From an uncultured Eubacterium sp. (lineage in GTDB: Bacteria; Bacillota; Clostridia; Oscillospirales; Acutalibacteraceae): a stretch of DNA of 64,000 bases. The first letter of the stretch is position 1. Every line of letters starts with the position of its first letter. Where the stretch lies: positions 62,001 through 126,000 of the forward strand of contig NZ_CAMFQO010000001.1 of the NCBI RefSeq assembly GCF_945980375.1. Reading direction: 5' to 3'. The position numbers and the translations under genes are program-made. Positions 7,646-17,403 of this stretch are shown in pieces. Below the pieces are notes generated by a model, which saw only the letters and a program-made list of their open reading frames with translations, had not been told where the DNA came from and did not search any database.

Positions 7646-10600
7646 TTACTCTGCGTCGGGAGCATAGTAATCAACGAGCTTTGCAAGCTTGTTGTACTTT
7701 TCAATAGAATTCTCTGCAGCGATAGCGAAGAGCTCTTCTGCCTTGCCGGGGAACGATCTCTTAAGAGCAGAGTATCTTGTTTCACCCTCGATGAATTCTA
7801 TATAGTTTGCAGACGGAGCCTTTGAATCCAAGCTGAACGGATTCTTGCCCTCTGCGATAAGAGCAGGATTGTAACGGAACAAGTTCCAATAGCCTGCTGC
7901 AACTGCCTTCTTCTGTTCCATCTGATTGAATGGCATCTTGATACCGTGGTTGATACAAGGAGCGTAGCAGATAACGATTGAAGGACCGTTGTATGCAGCT
8001 GCCTCCTGGAATGCCTTCAAGCACTGGTTAGCATTTGCACCCATAGCAACCTGTGCTACGTATACATAACCATAGGACATAGCGATTTGTGCCAAATCCT
8101 TCTTCTTAACTACCTTACCTGATGCAGCAAACTTTGCAACAGCACCTGTTGGAGTAGCCTTTGAAGCCTGTCCGCCTGTGTTTGAATAAACCTCTGTATC
8201 AAATACTACGATATTAACATCCTCGTGAGAAGCGATAACGTGGTCAAGACCGCCGAAGCCGATGTCGTATGCCCAACCGTCACCACCGAAGATGAACTGA
8301 TATTTCTTTGCAGCATAATCTGCATCCTTGAGGAAGTCTGCGGCTGCATCTGCTGCTTCGCCTGTAAGGCTTGCTGACTTAAGTGCAGCGATAAGAGCCT
8401 TTGCATCAGCCTCATTCTTTTCTGCATCCTCGTAGGTTGCAAGCCAAGCATCAGCCTCGGCAATACCTGCCTTTGAAAGAATTTCTGCATCGGCAGCAAG
8501 TCTTTCTCTGATCTGCTTTTGAGCAAGGTACATACCGTAGCCGAACTCTGCATTATCCTCAAACAATGAGTTAGACCAAGCAGGACCGTGACCGTTCTTG
8601 TCTACTGTATATGGAGTAGAAGGTGCAGAACCGCCCCAGATTGATGAACAGCCTGTTGCGTTTGCAATGTACATCTTGTCACCGTAAAGCTGGGTAACAA
8701 GCTTTGCATAAGGTGTTTCACCACAGCCTGCACAAGCACCTGAGAACTCAAGATACGGCTTCTTGAACTGAACGCCGATAGTATTAGGAGTGAGAACCTC
8801 AGGCTTAACAGGGGTGTCAACAAGAGCATCAAATGACTTTTGAACACCAAGCTGTGAAGCGATTGGCTTCATTGTAAGTGACTTTGTAGGACAAACATTT
8901 GCACAAGAGCCACAGCCTGTACAGTCAAGAACTGATACGATAAGAGCATACTGATAATCAGTTCTCTTATGCTTAATCATAGTTGTTCCTTCAGGAGCAG
9001 CCTTTGCCTCATCCTCTGTCATAACGATAGGTCTGATAACTGCGTGAGGACAAACCATTGAGCAAAGGTTACACTGTGCACACCTTTCAGGGTTCCATTC
9101 AGGAACAGAGATAGCAATACCTCTCTTTTCAAATGCAGCAGAGCCCTGTGGATATACACCGTCTGCAGAATCAACAAATGCAGAAACAGGAAGATCGTCA
9201 CCGTGAAGTCTGCCGACAGGATCAAGAATTTCCCTAACAAACTTCTTCATTTCAGGTCTGTCTGTGTCAACATTAAGCTTTCTTTCTTCATCAACAGCAT
9301 CCTTCCATGAAGCAGGAACGTCAATCTTAACAACCTCCTTTGAGCCTCTGTCGATACCGTTGCAGTTTGCATTTACAATAGCCTCGCCCTTCTTTGAGAA
9401 CTTTGCAACAACCTTTTCCTTCATATATCCGATTGCTTCATCAACAGGAAGAATTCCGCTGATTGTGAAGAATGCAGACTGAAGAATTGTAGAAGCTCTA
9501 CCCGGAAGTCCAACCTCTTCTGCAATCTTGATACCGTTGATTGTGTAAAGGTTGATATTGTTTTCTGCAATATATCTCTTCATAGATGCAGGAAGCTGAG
9601 CATCAAGCTCCTCAGGTGACCAAATGCAGTTGAGAAGGAATGTACCGCCCGGCAAAAGATCCTGTACCATATCGTACTTTGTAACATATGAAGGATTATG
9701 GCAGGCAACAAAGTTAGCCTTATTAATCAAGTATGTTGATGTAATCGGTGAAGAACCGAAACGAAGGTGAGATACTGTGATACCGCCTGATTTCTTACTG
9801 TCGTAGAAGAAATAACCCTGTGCGTACATATCTGTATGGTCACCGATAATTTTGATAGAATCCTTATTAGCACCAACTGTACCGTCAGAGCCGAGACCCC
9901 AGAACTTACATGATGTAGTGCCGGCAGGAGTGGTATCCGGTGTTTCTGTAACAGGCAATGAAAGGTTTGTTACGTCATCCTCGATAGAAAGAACAAATGT
10001 CTTCTTTGGCTCAGGAGCTATCATATTAGCATAAACAGCGATAATGTGAGCAGGAAGAGTATCCTTTGAACCAAGACCGTAACGACCGCCGTATACAGGA
10101 ACTGCATCAAACTTTGAGCCCTTAAGAGCAGCAACAACGTCAAGATACAAAGGCTCACCGAGAGCACCCGGCTCCTTTGTTCTGTCGATAACGGAAATGC
10201 TCTTAACGGTTTCAGGCAACGCGCCGATAAGGTGCTTAACAGAGAACGGTCTGTAAAGGTGAACGGAAATCATACCCACCTTTTCGCCTCTTGCGTTGAG
10301 GTAGTCAACTGTTTCCTTAATAGTGTCGCAAACAGAGCCCATTGCGATAAGTACACGCTCTGCATCCTCGGCACCGTAATAATTAAAGAGCTGATAGTTT
10401 GTGCCGATTTTTTCGTTTACCTTGTTCATATATGCCTCTGTTGCGGCAACAGCGTCGGCATAGTATTTGTTACAAGCCTCTCTGTGTTGGAAGAAAATAT
10501 CGGAATTTTCTGCCGAACCGCGAAGAACAGGGCGTTCAGGATTCAAGGCTCTTGCTCTGAAATCTGCAACATCCTGCATATCAAGCATATCTCTGAGATC

Positions 10601-11167
10601 CTCATAATCCCAAATTTCAATCTTTTGTACCTCGTGTGATGTACGGAAGCCATCAAAGAAGTGCAAAAACGGAACACGGCACTTGAGTGTTGAAAGGTGA
10701 GCAACTGCACCGAGGTCCATAACCTCCTGAACATTTGCAGAGCAAAGCATTGCATAACCTGTCTGACGGCAAGCCATAACGTCTGAATGGTCACCGAAAA
10801 TGTTAAGTGCGTGAGTTGATACGCAACGAGCAGAAACGTGAATTACGCTTGGAATAAGCTCACCTGCGATTTTGTACATATTGGGGATCATAAGAAGAAG
10901 ACCCTGTGACGCTGTATAGGTTGTGGTTAAAGCACCTGCTGAAAGTGAGCCGTGTACCGCACCGGCAGCACCTGCCTCTGATTCAAGCTCTGCAACCTTT
11001 ACAGTTTGACCGAATAGGTTTTTCACACCTCTTGCAGCCATTGCATCTGTTTCCTCAGCCATTGGTGAAGAAGGTGTAATAGGATAGATACCTGCAACCT
11101 CTGTGAACGCATAGCTCACGTGAGCAGCTGCACTGTTACCATCCATGGTTTTTTTAGCTCTTGCCAT
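7646..11167 (-). CDS. nifJ: Pyruvate:ferredoxin (flavodoxin) oxidoreductase
   Basis: 1173 aa; MARAKKTMDGNSAAAHVSYAFTEVAGIYPITPSSPMAE...; two 4Fe-4S motifs CAQCNLCSMVCPH and CTGCGSCANVCPTK; TPP domain GGDGWAYDIGFGGLDHV. Confidence 0.98.
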   Translation of the reverse strand: MARAKKTMDGNSAAAHVSYAFTEVAGIYPITPSSPMAEETDAMAARGVKNLFGQTVKVAELESEAGAAGAVHGSLSAGALTTTYTASQGLLLMIPNMYKIAGELIPSVIHVSARCVSTHALNIFGDHSDVMACRQTGYAMLCSANVQEVMDLGAVAHLSTLKCRVPFLHFFDGFRTSHEVQKIEIWDYEDLRDMLDMQDVADFRARALNPERPVLRGSAENSDIFFQHREACNKYYADAVAATEAYMNKVNEKIGTNYQLFNYYGAEDAERVLIAMGSVCDTIKETVDYLNARGEKVGMISVHLYRPFSVKHLIGALPETVKSISVIDRTKEPGALGEPLYLDVVAALKGSKFDAVPVYGGRYGLGSKDTLPAHIIAVYANMIAPEPKKTFVLSIEDDVTNLSLPVTETPDTTPAGTTSCKFWGLGSDGTVGANKDSIKIIGDHTDMYAQGYFFYDSKKSGGITVSHLRFGSSPITSTYLINKANFVACHNPSYVTKYDMVQDLLPGGTFLLNCIWSPEELDAQLPASMKRYIAENNINLYTINGIKIAEEVGLPGRASTILQSAFFTISGILPVDEAIGYMKEKVVAKFSKKGEAIVNANCNGIDRGSKEVVKIDVPASWKDAVDEERKLNVDTDRPEMKKFVREILDPVGRLHGDDLPVSAFVDSADGVYPQGSAAFEKRGIAISVPEWNPERCAQCNLCSMVCPHAVIRPIVMTEDEAKAAPEGTTMIKHKRTDYQYALIVSVLDCTGCGSCANVCPTKSLTMKPIASQLGVQKSFDALVDTPVKPEVLTPNTIGVQFKKPYLEFSGACAGCGETPYAKLVTQLYGDKMYIANATGCSSIWGGSAPSTPYTVDKNGHGPAWSNSLFEDNAEFGYGMYLAQKQIRERLAADAEILSKAGIAEADAWLATYEDAEKNEADAKALIAALKSASLTGEAADAAADFLKDADYAAKKYQFIFGGDGWAYDIGFGGLDHVIASHEDVNIVVFDTEVYSNTGGQASKATPTGAVAKFAASGKVVKKKDLAQIAMSYGYVYVAQVAMGANANQCLKAFQEAAAYNGPSIVICYAPCINHGIKMPFNQMEQKKAVAAGYWNLFRYNPALIAEGKNPFSLDSKAPSANYIEFIEGETRYSALKRSFPGKAEELFAIAAENSIEKYNKLAKLVDYYAPDAE

Positions 11168-11301
11168 TGGAAATTCCCTCCATATAAAAAATTATATAAT
11201 AGCAATTTGGGCATAGTTTACCCAAGTTATCTATATGATTATAACACTCATACTTTTCAAATTCAACACATATATTAAAAATTTATATTATATTTATTTA
11301 A

Positions 11302-11766
11302 TTAGTTATCTTTTGCTTTCAGTCTTTGCTTAAATTCATTATCAATATCGTCAAGTGTTTTTTTTGATGTGAGTCCAAGCTCAACGGTAACAACACTGTC
11401 GTCATCAAGATATAGAATAACACGCGAATATCTGTCAACAAAATTCTTTTTTAGGCTCGCCTTGGTATCTCTGACGGCTTCAACCCTGCTAATGCGAGAA
11501 TACTCAAACACGTTATTATCATCAACACCTGTAAACTCTACCCGATCATCACCAAAGCAAACACCTGTTTTGATTATCTCTTTAATCATAAGCACAACGA
11601 TAGCTACCGCAACAAGCTCTACAAAAAGATACACGGCGGTTTTCCAATCGGGGTTCTGTATTATTTTGGTTACGGAATAATATCCGTTAAATGCAACTGC
11701 TATCAGCATTGCAAGGGTAACACCTGCCGTAATCGGCGACAGGCACCTAACAAACTTATTTTTCAT
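11302..11766 (-). CDS. Small membrane protein of unknown function
   Basis: 154-aa ORF, two TM segments then a soluble C-terminal domain. Confidence 0.6.
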   Translation of the reverse strand: MKNKFVRCLSPITAGVTLAMLIAVAFNGYYSVTKIIQNPDWKTAVYLFVELVAVAIVVLMIKEIIKTGVCFGDDRVEFTGVDDNNVFEYSRISRVEAVRDTKASLKKNFVDRYSRVILYLDDDSVVTVELGLTSKKTLDDIDNEFKQRLKAKDN

Positions 11767-12713
11767 CAGTAAACTCTTTTCGCAAATTTTTCTGCAATAT
11801 TGCAGGATTTTGACACAAATTCTCTGCCGTTAAGATATTCCAATGCACCGGCATCGGTTGTAAAATTGAACCTCAGCTTATATGAATAAAGCTCCTGCTT
11901 AAGCCTGCCGTGCTTTGAACCGTATTTGCCGTCATTAACAAGCGGATGACCGATTGAAGCAAGGTGTGCCCTTATTTGATGTGTTCTGCCGGTCAACAGT
12001 TCAATTTCCACAAGCGATACATTATCGTAGCTGTCAAGCACTGTATACTTGGTTTTTACAAGCTTACTGCCGTCTGTTTGTGACTTAACAACACGTACCA
12101 TATTTTTCTTGGTATCCTTAATCAAGTATCCCGTCAGCAAATCGCTTTTTTTATCAAAAAACCCTTCGGCAACGGTGATATAAATCTTGTCAATCTCTCT
12201 GTCCTTAATCTTTTGATTGAGGATTTTCAACGCCTGATAATTCTTTGCACCTATAACAATACCGCCGGTATTTCTGTCTATTCTGTTTGCAAGCGACGGA
12301 GTAAAGCTGTTTTCCTCATCCGGATTATACTCGCCCTTTTCGTACAGGTAGCGTTTCATAGAAGCAACAAGGGTATTTACATACTCCCTGCCGTCCGGAT
12401 GGCATAGCTCCCCCTGTCTTTTATCCATAAGAATGATGTTTTCGTCCTCATATATAACAGACAAATTCTTTGGTGCAGACAAAAAATCATAATGTGTTTT
12501 TTTCTCTGAAAGCACATCGTCAGGCAGGTACAAGTCAACAACATCATTTTCATTCAGCACCTGCTCCGGTGCACAACGCTTACGGTTGACCTTAATATTC
12601 TTTTTTCTGATTTGCTTAAACATCATCGACTTTGGCAGAGTATCAAAATGCTTTTGCAAAAATTTATCAAGCCTTTGCCCTGCGTCGTTAGAATTAATGG
12701 TTACACTTTTCAT
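11766..12713 (-). CDS. RluA-family pseudouridine synthase
   Basis: N-terminal S4-like domain; NRIDRNTGGIVIGAKNYQALKILNQ...LTGRTHQIRAHLASIGHPLVNDGKYG. Confidence 0.95.
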   Translation of the reverse strand: MKSVTINSNDAGQRLDKFLQKHFDTLPKSMMFKQIRKKNIKVNRKRCAPEQVLNENDVVDLYLPDDVLSEKKTHYDFLSAPKNLSVIYEDENIILMDKRQGELCHPDGREYVNTLVASMKRYLYEKGEYNPDEENSFTPSLANRIDRNTGGIVIGAKNYQALKILNQKIKDREIDKIYITVAEGFFDKKSDLLTGYLIKDTKKNMVRVVKSQTDGSKLVKTKYTVLDSYDNVSLVEIELLTGRTHQIRAHLASIGHPLVNDGKYGSKHGRLKQELYSYKLRFNFTTDAGALEYLNGREFVSKSCNIAEKFAKRVY

Positions 12714-12756
12714 ACAAGGATTATATTATATTTGAAGCCCATAGTCAAATGTACAA

Positions 12757-12800
12757 TCAAAAAATGTGCCGTAATGAAAGCAATCATCACGACACATAAT
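12757..12800 (-). terminator. Intrinsic terminator downstream of iron-containing ADH
   Basis: Reverse strand TGTGTCGTGATGATTGCTTTCATTACGGCACATTTTTTG: imperfect stem plus T-run. Confidence 0.6.
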
Positions 12801-12815
12801 TGTTTATTTATTGAA

Positions 12816-14027
12816 TTATGCCATAAAGCTGCGGATAACAGCCTCACAATCCTTTTCGTCCATAATCTTAGGAACAGGATAAAGCGGATTACCCTCCTTA
12901 AGCGCACGCTTAACGAGAATAGGCATATCCTCCTCCTTAATCATATCGAACTTATCAGGGATATTCATAGCGGCGTTCATTCTGCGGATTTCGGCAATAA
13001 ATGCCTTGCCCTTTTCTTCAACAGACATAGATGCATCCGTGATACCGATAATGTCGGCAAGCTTTGCAAGCTGAGGATATGCAGCATCTGCGTAGAAATC
13101 AAGAACATAAGGCAGGATTACGGCATTTGCCAAGCCGTGAGGTGTGCCGTACAATCCGCCGAGGTTATGTGCAATAGCATGAACATAGCCTACATAAGCA
13201 TGGGTAAAGGCACGACCTGCATAATAAGAGCCCTTAAGCATATTGCCTCTTGCCTCAAGGTCCTTGCCGTTTGTGTAAGCCTTTTCAAGATTTTCATGAA
13301 TAAGCTTAGCAGCAATTTCGGCCTCTCTGATAGTATCCTTTGTGTTGCTGTGGCCGATATAAGCCTCAACAGCATGAGTCATAGCATCCATACCTGTTGT
13401 CGAAGTGATGTGTGGTGGCAGACCTACGGTAAGTTCCGGGTCAAGCACAGCATACTTAGGACGAATACAAGTATCGTTGATTGCATTCTTCTCATGAGTT
13501 TCGGGATCGGTTACAACAGCAGCAACTGTTGTTTCTGAGCCTGTACCTGCAGTAGTCGGTACTGCAAAAAATGGTGGTAGCTTTTTATGTACCTTAAGCT
13601 GTCCGCGCATATCTCTTACCGACTGATTAGGCTTTACAACTCTTGCGCCGGCAGCCTTTGCGCAGTCCATAGGAGAACCGCCGCCGAATGCAATAATACC
13701 CTGACAGCCGTTTTGGATATACATATCCTTACATTCTTCAATGTTTGGAATAGTAGGATTTGGCTGAACACCGTCATAAACAACGTATTCTATGCCAACC
13801 TCATCAAGCTTGGCAAACATAGGGTCAAGCAGATGAAGCCCCATAAGACCCTTATCTGTTACAACAAGAACCTTATTAATGCCCTTGCCCTTGATGAATT
13901 CAGGCAATTTCAAAATAGAACCTGCAGCCTCAAGAAGCTCCGGCTCGGACCAATCCATAAAGCACATTGCAACCTTAAAAACATTTTGGTAAATTCTGTA
14001 CCAAATTTTTTTCAAAGTCCAGAGCAT
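12816..14027 (-). CDS. Iron-containing alcohol dehydrogenase
   Basis: IIAFGGGSPMDCAKAAGARV...PTTAGTGSETTVAAVVTDPETHEKNAI...GTPHGLANAVILPYVLDF. Confidence 0.94.
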   Translation of the reverse strand: MLWTLKKIWYRIYQNVFKVAMCFMDWSEPELLEAAGSILKLPEFIKGKGINKVLVVTDKGLMGLHLLDPMFAKLDEVGIEYVVYDGVQPNPTIPNIEECKDMYIQNGCQGIIAFGGGSPMDCAKAAGARVVKPNQSVRDMRGQLKVHKKLPPFFAVPTTAGTGSETTVAAVVTDPETHEKNAINDTCIRPKYAVLDPELTVGLPPHITSTTGMDAMTHAVEAYIGHSNTKDTIREAEIAAKLIHENLEKAYTNGKDLEARGNMLKGSYYAGRAFTHAYVGYVHAIAHNLGGLYGTPHGLANAVILPYVLDFYADAAYPQLAKLADIIGITDASMSVEEKGKAFIAEIRRMNAAMNIPDKFDMIKEEDMPILVKRALKEGNPLYPVPKIMDEKDCEAVIRSFMA

Positions 14028-14118
14028 TCCATTACCTCCTTATAAAAATTTACAAATATATTTTACAAAATATTAAAACAAATTGCAATAGCAAATGCTA
14101 AAAATATCCAACATACTT

Positions 14119-15603
14119 TTATTCTATTTCTATACCTCTGCGTTTTCGCTGTTCGGCAAGCTCTTGCTCCATCTTAACCTTTGCCTTACCGCTGATTTTA
14201 TAGAAGAACATAGGAATAGCACAAAGAAGCAGGCTGACACCCGGGACGATTGAAACAAGCGAGAACATTGCAAAGCGCTGATTAAGTGCCAAATCCGTTG
14301 CAGCCATTATGACATCGTTTGACAGCATTTTTTCAGGCTGAATGCCGATAATCATATACATAACAACTATTCCCGATGTTGCAAAGGCATTGCCAAGCTT
14401 ATTTACAAAGCCCTGGCACGCAGAGCCAAGTGCATTATCTCTAAAGCCTGTTTTAAGCTCCATATAATCAAGGCAGTCGCCTATCATTGCGTAGCTGATA
14501 ACGTTAAGCACACCGAGCGGAATACATGACACAAGAATAAACGGTATGCAAACATACAAATTCATTGTAAACCAACCGATAAGGGTTGTGCCGATGCTTG
14601 CAACAAAGCCTGCAAGACAGGTTGTTATTACAATCTTTTTGTAATCAAAATGCTTCATAAGCACCGGCATAAACAGCATAGCGCCGAACATACCGACAAT
14701 TGCACACACCTGAAAGATTGTTTTTACGCTCGAAACGCTTGCCTCAATAGCAGCCACACGTTCAACCTCATTTAACGTACTTAAATCCGGACCGATGTAA
14801 AATGAATATCTTGCAACGTGAACAGCGGCAGCCTGAACCATATAACGACCTGACGACAAAACACCCATAAGTATTACAAGCATCAGGGGCTTGCACTTAA
14901 AGATTCTTGAAAGCCTTGACGGTTCTCCCTTACCAGGCTTTACATCGGGAATTACCACTCTTTCTTTAACGTAAAAATACGACCTTGCGTAAAGAGCCAA
15001 GCCAATCACAACTGTAATAATGGCCATAATAAGATATTTTTTCTTGTTGTATTCAAGGCCGTCCGACGCACCCAAAATTCGTGGCAGTATCAAGCCGATA
15101 GCAAGGAAAAGCACCTCGGGCACCGCAGAGCCTACACCGTTAAACGTTCTGCCCATTGATATTGTTGAGCTTCGCTCCGCTGCGTTTGGTGTCATAACAT
15201 TAGGCAGGCTCCAAAACGGGACATCTGCCATTGTGTAAATCATACCCCACAAAACATATACAATAGCAGAATATACTGCAAGCTCTGTTTTTGAAAGGTT
15301 GGGGCTTAAATACATAAGGATTGTAAGAACACCGATAGGAATTGATGCAAACAAAATGTAAGGCTTCATTTTGCCCCACTTTGTTGTGCGACGGTCAACA
15401 ATAACACCCATAAGCGGGTCGTTAATTGCATCCCACACCCTTGCAAGAAGCATAAGCAACAGCACAAACATCGGTGCAAGCTGAAGAACATTAAGATAAT
15501 AGTCGCTGATATAGCTTGACATCATAGCATAAATCATACCTTGGCCAAGAGCGCCTATGCTAAAGGCAAGCTTTTCTTTTTTTGGAATATAATTCTGTTC
15601 CAT
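14119..15603 (-). CDS. MFS transporter, glycoside-pentoside-hexuronide:cation symporter type
   Basis: KLAFSIGALGQGMIYAMMSSYISDYYLNVL...WDAINDPLMGVIVDRRTTKWGKMKPYILFASIP...; ~12 TM. Confidence 0.9.
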   Translation of the reverse strand: MEQNYIPKKEKLAFSIGALGQGMIYAMMSSYISDYYLNVLQLAPMFVLLLMLLARVWDAINDPLMGVIVDRRTTKWGKMKPYILFASIPIGVLTILMYLSPNLSKTELAVYSAIVYVLWGMIYTMADVPFWSLPNVMTPNAAERSSTISMGRTFNGVGSAVPEVLFLAIGLILPRILGASDGLEYNKKKYLIMAIITVVIGLALYARSYFYVKERVVIPDVKPGKGEPSRLSRIFKCKPLMLVILMGVLSSGRYMVQAAAVHVARYSFYIGPDLSTLNEVERVAAIEASVSSVKTIFQVCAIVGMFGAMLFMPVLMKHFDYKKIVITTCLAGFVASIGTTLIGWFTMNLYVCIPFILVSCIPLGVLNVISYAMIGDCLDYMELKTGFRDNALGSACQGFVNKLGNAFATSGIVVMYMIIGIQPEKMLSNDVIMAATDLALNQRFAMFSLVSIVPGVSLLLCAIPMFFYKISGKAKVKMEQELAEQRKRRGIEIE

Positions 15604-15719
15604 AATTTTTCCCCTTTTTCAGACAATAAACGTCCTATATTAGTAAGATAACATAAATATGTGGTATAAGTCAAACTATTATGCTATAATATTTACATAA
15701 AACAAAGGTTGGTGAAAAA

Positions 15720-16166
15720 ATGAAAACCAAAATCATTGTGTCTGCCTGCCTGCTTGGCGAAAACTGCAAGTACAACGGCGGCAACAACAAATGCGATGAC
15801 GTTATCGCGTTGGCAGAAAAATTTGAGATTATTCCCGTTTGTCCTGAATGCTTTGGCGGATTACCTATTCCGAGAGTACCGAGCGAAATCAAAGACGGCA
15901 GGGTGTATTCAAAAACAGGTGAAGATTTAACAGAGGCGTTTTTATCCGGTGCAGAGCAAACACTGTACATAGCCAAGGAAGCAAATGCTCCCTGCGCCGT
16001 GCTCAAGGAAAATTCGCCGTCCTGCGGATTCGGTAAAATATACGACGGAACCTTCAGCGGCAACAAAATCGACGGAAACGGAATAACCGCACAGCTGTTA
16101 TACGACAACGAAATTCAGATTTTCGGTGAAAGTCAGGTAAAAAGATTAATCAATTTATATGAATGA
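15720..16166 (+). CDS. DUF523 family protein
   Basis: KIIVSACLLGENCKYNGGNNKCDDVIALAEKFEIIPVCPECFGGLPIPRVPSEI...ENSPSCGFGKIYDGTFSGNKIDGNGITAQLL. Confidence 0.93.
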   Translation: MKTKIIVSACLLGENCKYNGGNNKCDDVIALAEKFEIIPVCPECFGGLPIPRVPSEIKDGRVYSKTGEDLTEAFLSGAEQTLYIAKEANAPCAVLKENSPSCGFGKIYDGTFSGNKIDGNGITAQLLYDNEIQIFGESQVKRLINLYE

Positions 16167-16176
16167 GGTATTTGAT

Positions 16177-16626
16177 GTGAAAAAGCTAATTACATTATTA
16201 ATTTGTGTGAGTGTATTAAGCAGTATAGTTGTTCTTTCTGCCTGCTCAAAGCAAGCAGATACAACACAGACAGAGCAATCAACTGCCGTTCAGGTTCCCA
16301 CCGACGAAGCAAAAATAAAAAACGCAGATGCCGTTTCATACATCGAAAGCTATTCCAACAAGGATCTTGGTCTGTCTGACGATGACAGAGCAAGGTGCAG
16401 CTTTATGGTGGCATCTGACGGAGAGGACATTAACGGCAAAAAATACGTTAAGGTTATTGCGGCAATAAAGCACGAGCATAAGGACGGCAACGGTAAATCA
16501 ACCTTTACACTTGAAACAAAGGGTGAATATTTTATTAGCTTTGATTCAAGCGAGGTATTAAAAAAGAACGGCAACTCATACACAAAGCTGCCGCTTCAAA
16601 CCTCAACAACGAAAGGGAATGATTAG
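16177..16626 (+). CDS. Predicted lipoprotein of unknown function (GTG start)
   Basis: VKKLITLLICVSVLSSIVVLSACSKQ: signal peptide with lipobox; GAGG upstream. Confidence 0.65.
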   Translation: MKKLITLLICVSVLSSIVVLSACSKQADTTQTEQSTAVQVPTDEAKIKNADAVSYIESYSNKDLGLSDDDRARCSFMVASDGEDINGKKYVKVIAAIKHEHKDGNGKSTFTLETKGEYFISFDSSEVLKKNGNSYTKLPLQTSTTKGND

Positions 16627-16686
16627 GGATAAAAAAATAGATTTTGAGCCGGACAAGACCTACAGAAAATAAAAACAATAATAACA

Positions 16687-16728
16687 AATAATACCTGCTT
16701 TATTTTGTGAAAGCAGGTATTATTTTAT
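16687..16728. terminator. Bidirectional intrinsic terminator between convergent genes
   Basis: AATAATACCTGCTTT ATTTTGTG AAAGCAGGTATTATTTT. Confidence 0.85.
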
Positions 16729-17403
16729 TGCGTATTTTGTACTTATTCTTTCTATTTTTGTTATAAAAGGCATACCGAACAAAAACAGAAACACTGCCGT
16801 TGACACGCCGAAAACAAGATTGAACACGGCACCTGACGCATAAACCGACAAGGCGCCCTTTAGAGTAATGTTATTTCCGTAAACGGACAACACCGTTGAC
16901 ATATCAACTATAATTCCGTAAACAAACGAGGCAAGGAAGAATCCCACAACACTAAGCGTGTATCTGTTAACCTTAAGGCGTTGAAACACAAGTCCCGCAA
17001 GCAATCCGACAGTTCCCAATGCCACCATTTGAAACGGAGTCCAAATGCCCTGTCCAAAAATAAAATTTGACACAAAGGCGGAAAAAGCACCGATAATATA
17101 TCCCCTTTGACTACCAAGACATACTGCAGAAGCAATAACAATTGCCGCAATTGGCTTAACCTGCGGAATCAGGTAAAATGCTGCTCTGCCCACAACCGCC
17201 AACGCAATCAGGGTAGCGGTTAAGGTTAAATCCCTTGCGGTTAGGCTTTTTGCCTCAAAAACTGCAAAAAGCGGAAGCATAGAGAGAACCAAAACAACTA
17301 TTGATGAAATGTAATAATTGATGCTCTTTGCAAACAAGGTCTGCCAAATCAAAACAAACACAAGACTGCCGAGTACCGTAAAAAGCATTAACGCCTTTTT
17401 CAT
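16720..17403 (-). CDS. ECF transporter S (substrate-binding) component, substrate unassigned
   Basis: Multi-TM protein; downstream of ECF ATPase and T component; pattern typical of ECF S proteins (GRAAFYLIPQVKPIAAIVIASAVCLG..GYIIGAFSAFVSNFIFGQGIWTPFQM). Confidence 0.8.
   Translation of the reverse strand: MKKALMLFTVLGSLVFVLIWQTLFAKSINYYISSIVVLVLSMLPLFAVFEAKSLTARDLTLTATLIALAVVGRAAFYLIPQVKPIAAIVIASAVCLGSQRGYIIGAFSAFVSNFIFGQGIWTPFQMVALGTVGLLAGLVFQRLKVNRYTLSVVGFFLASFVYGIIVDMSTVLSVYGNNITLKGALSVYASGAVFNLVFGVSTAVFLFLFGMPFITKIERISTKYAIK

Noticed and set aside
11208-11226. TTGGG-N9-CCCAA inverted repeat upstream of PFOR as an operator
   Set aside because: Only 5-bp arms; too weak to report separately without comparative evidence.
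12612-13538. 308-aa plus-strand ORF
   Set aside because: Antisense across the RluA-family gene, the intergenic terminator and the iron-ADH gene; protein is low-information and crosses gene boundaries.
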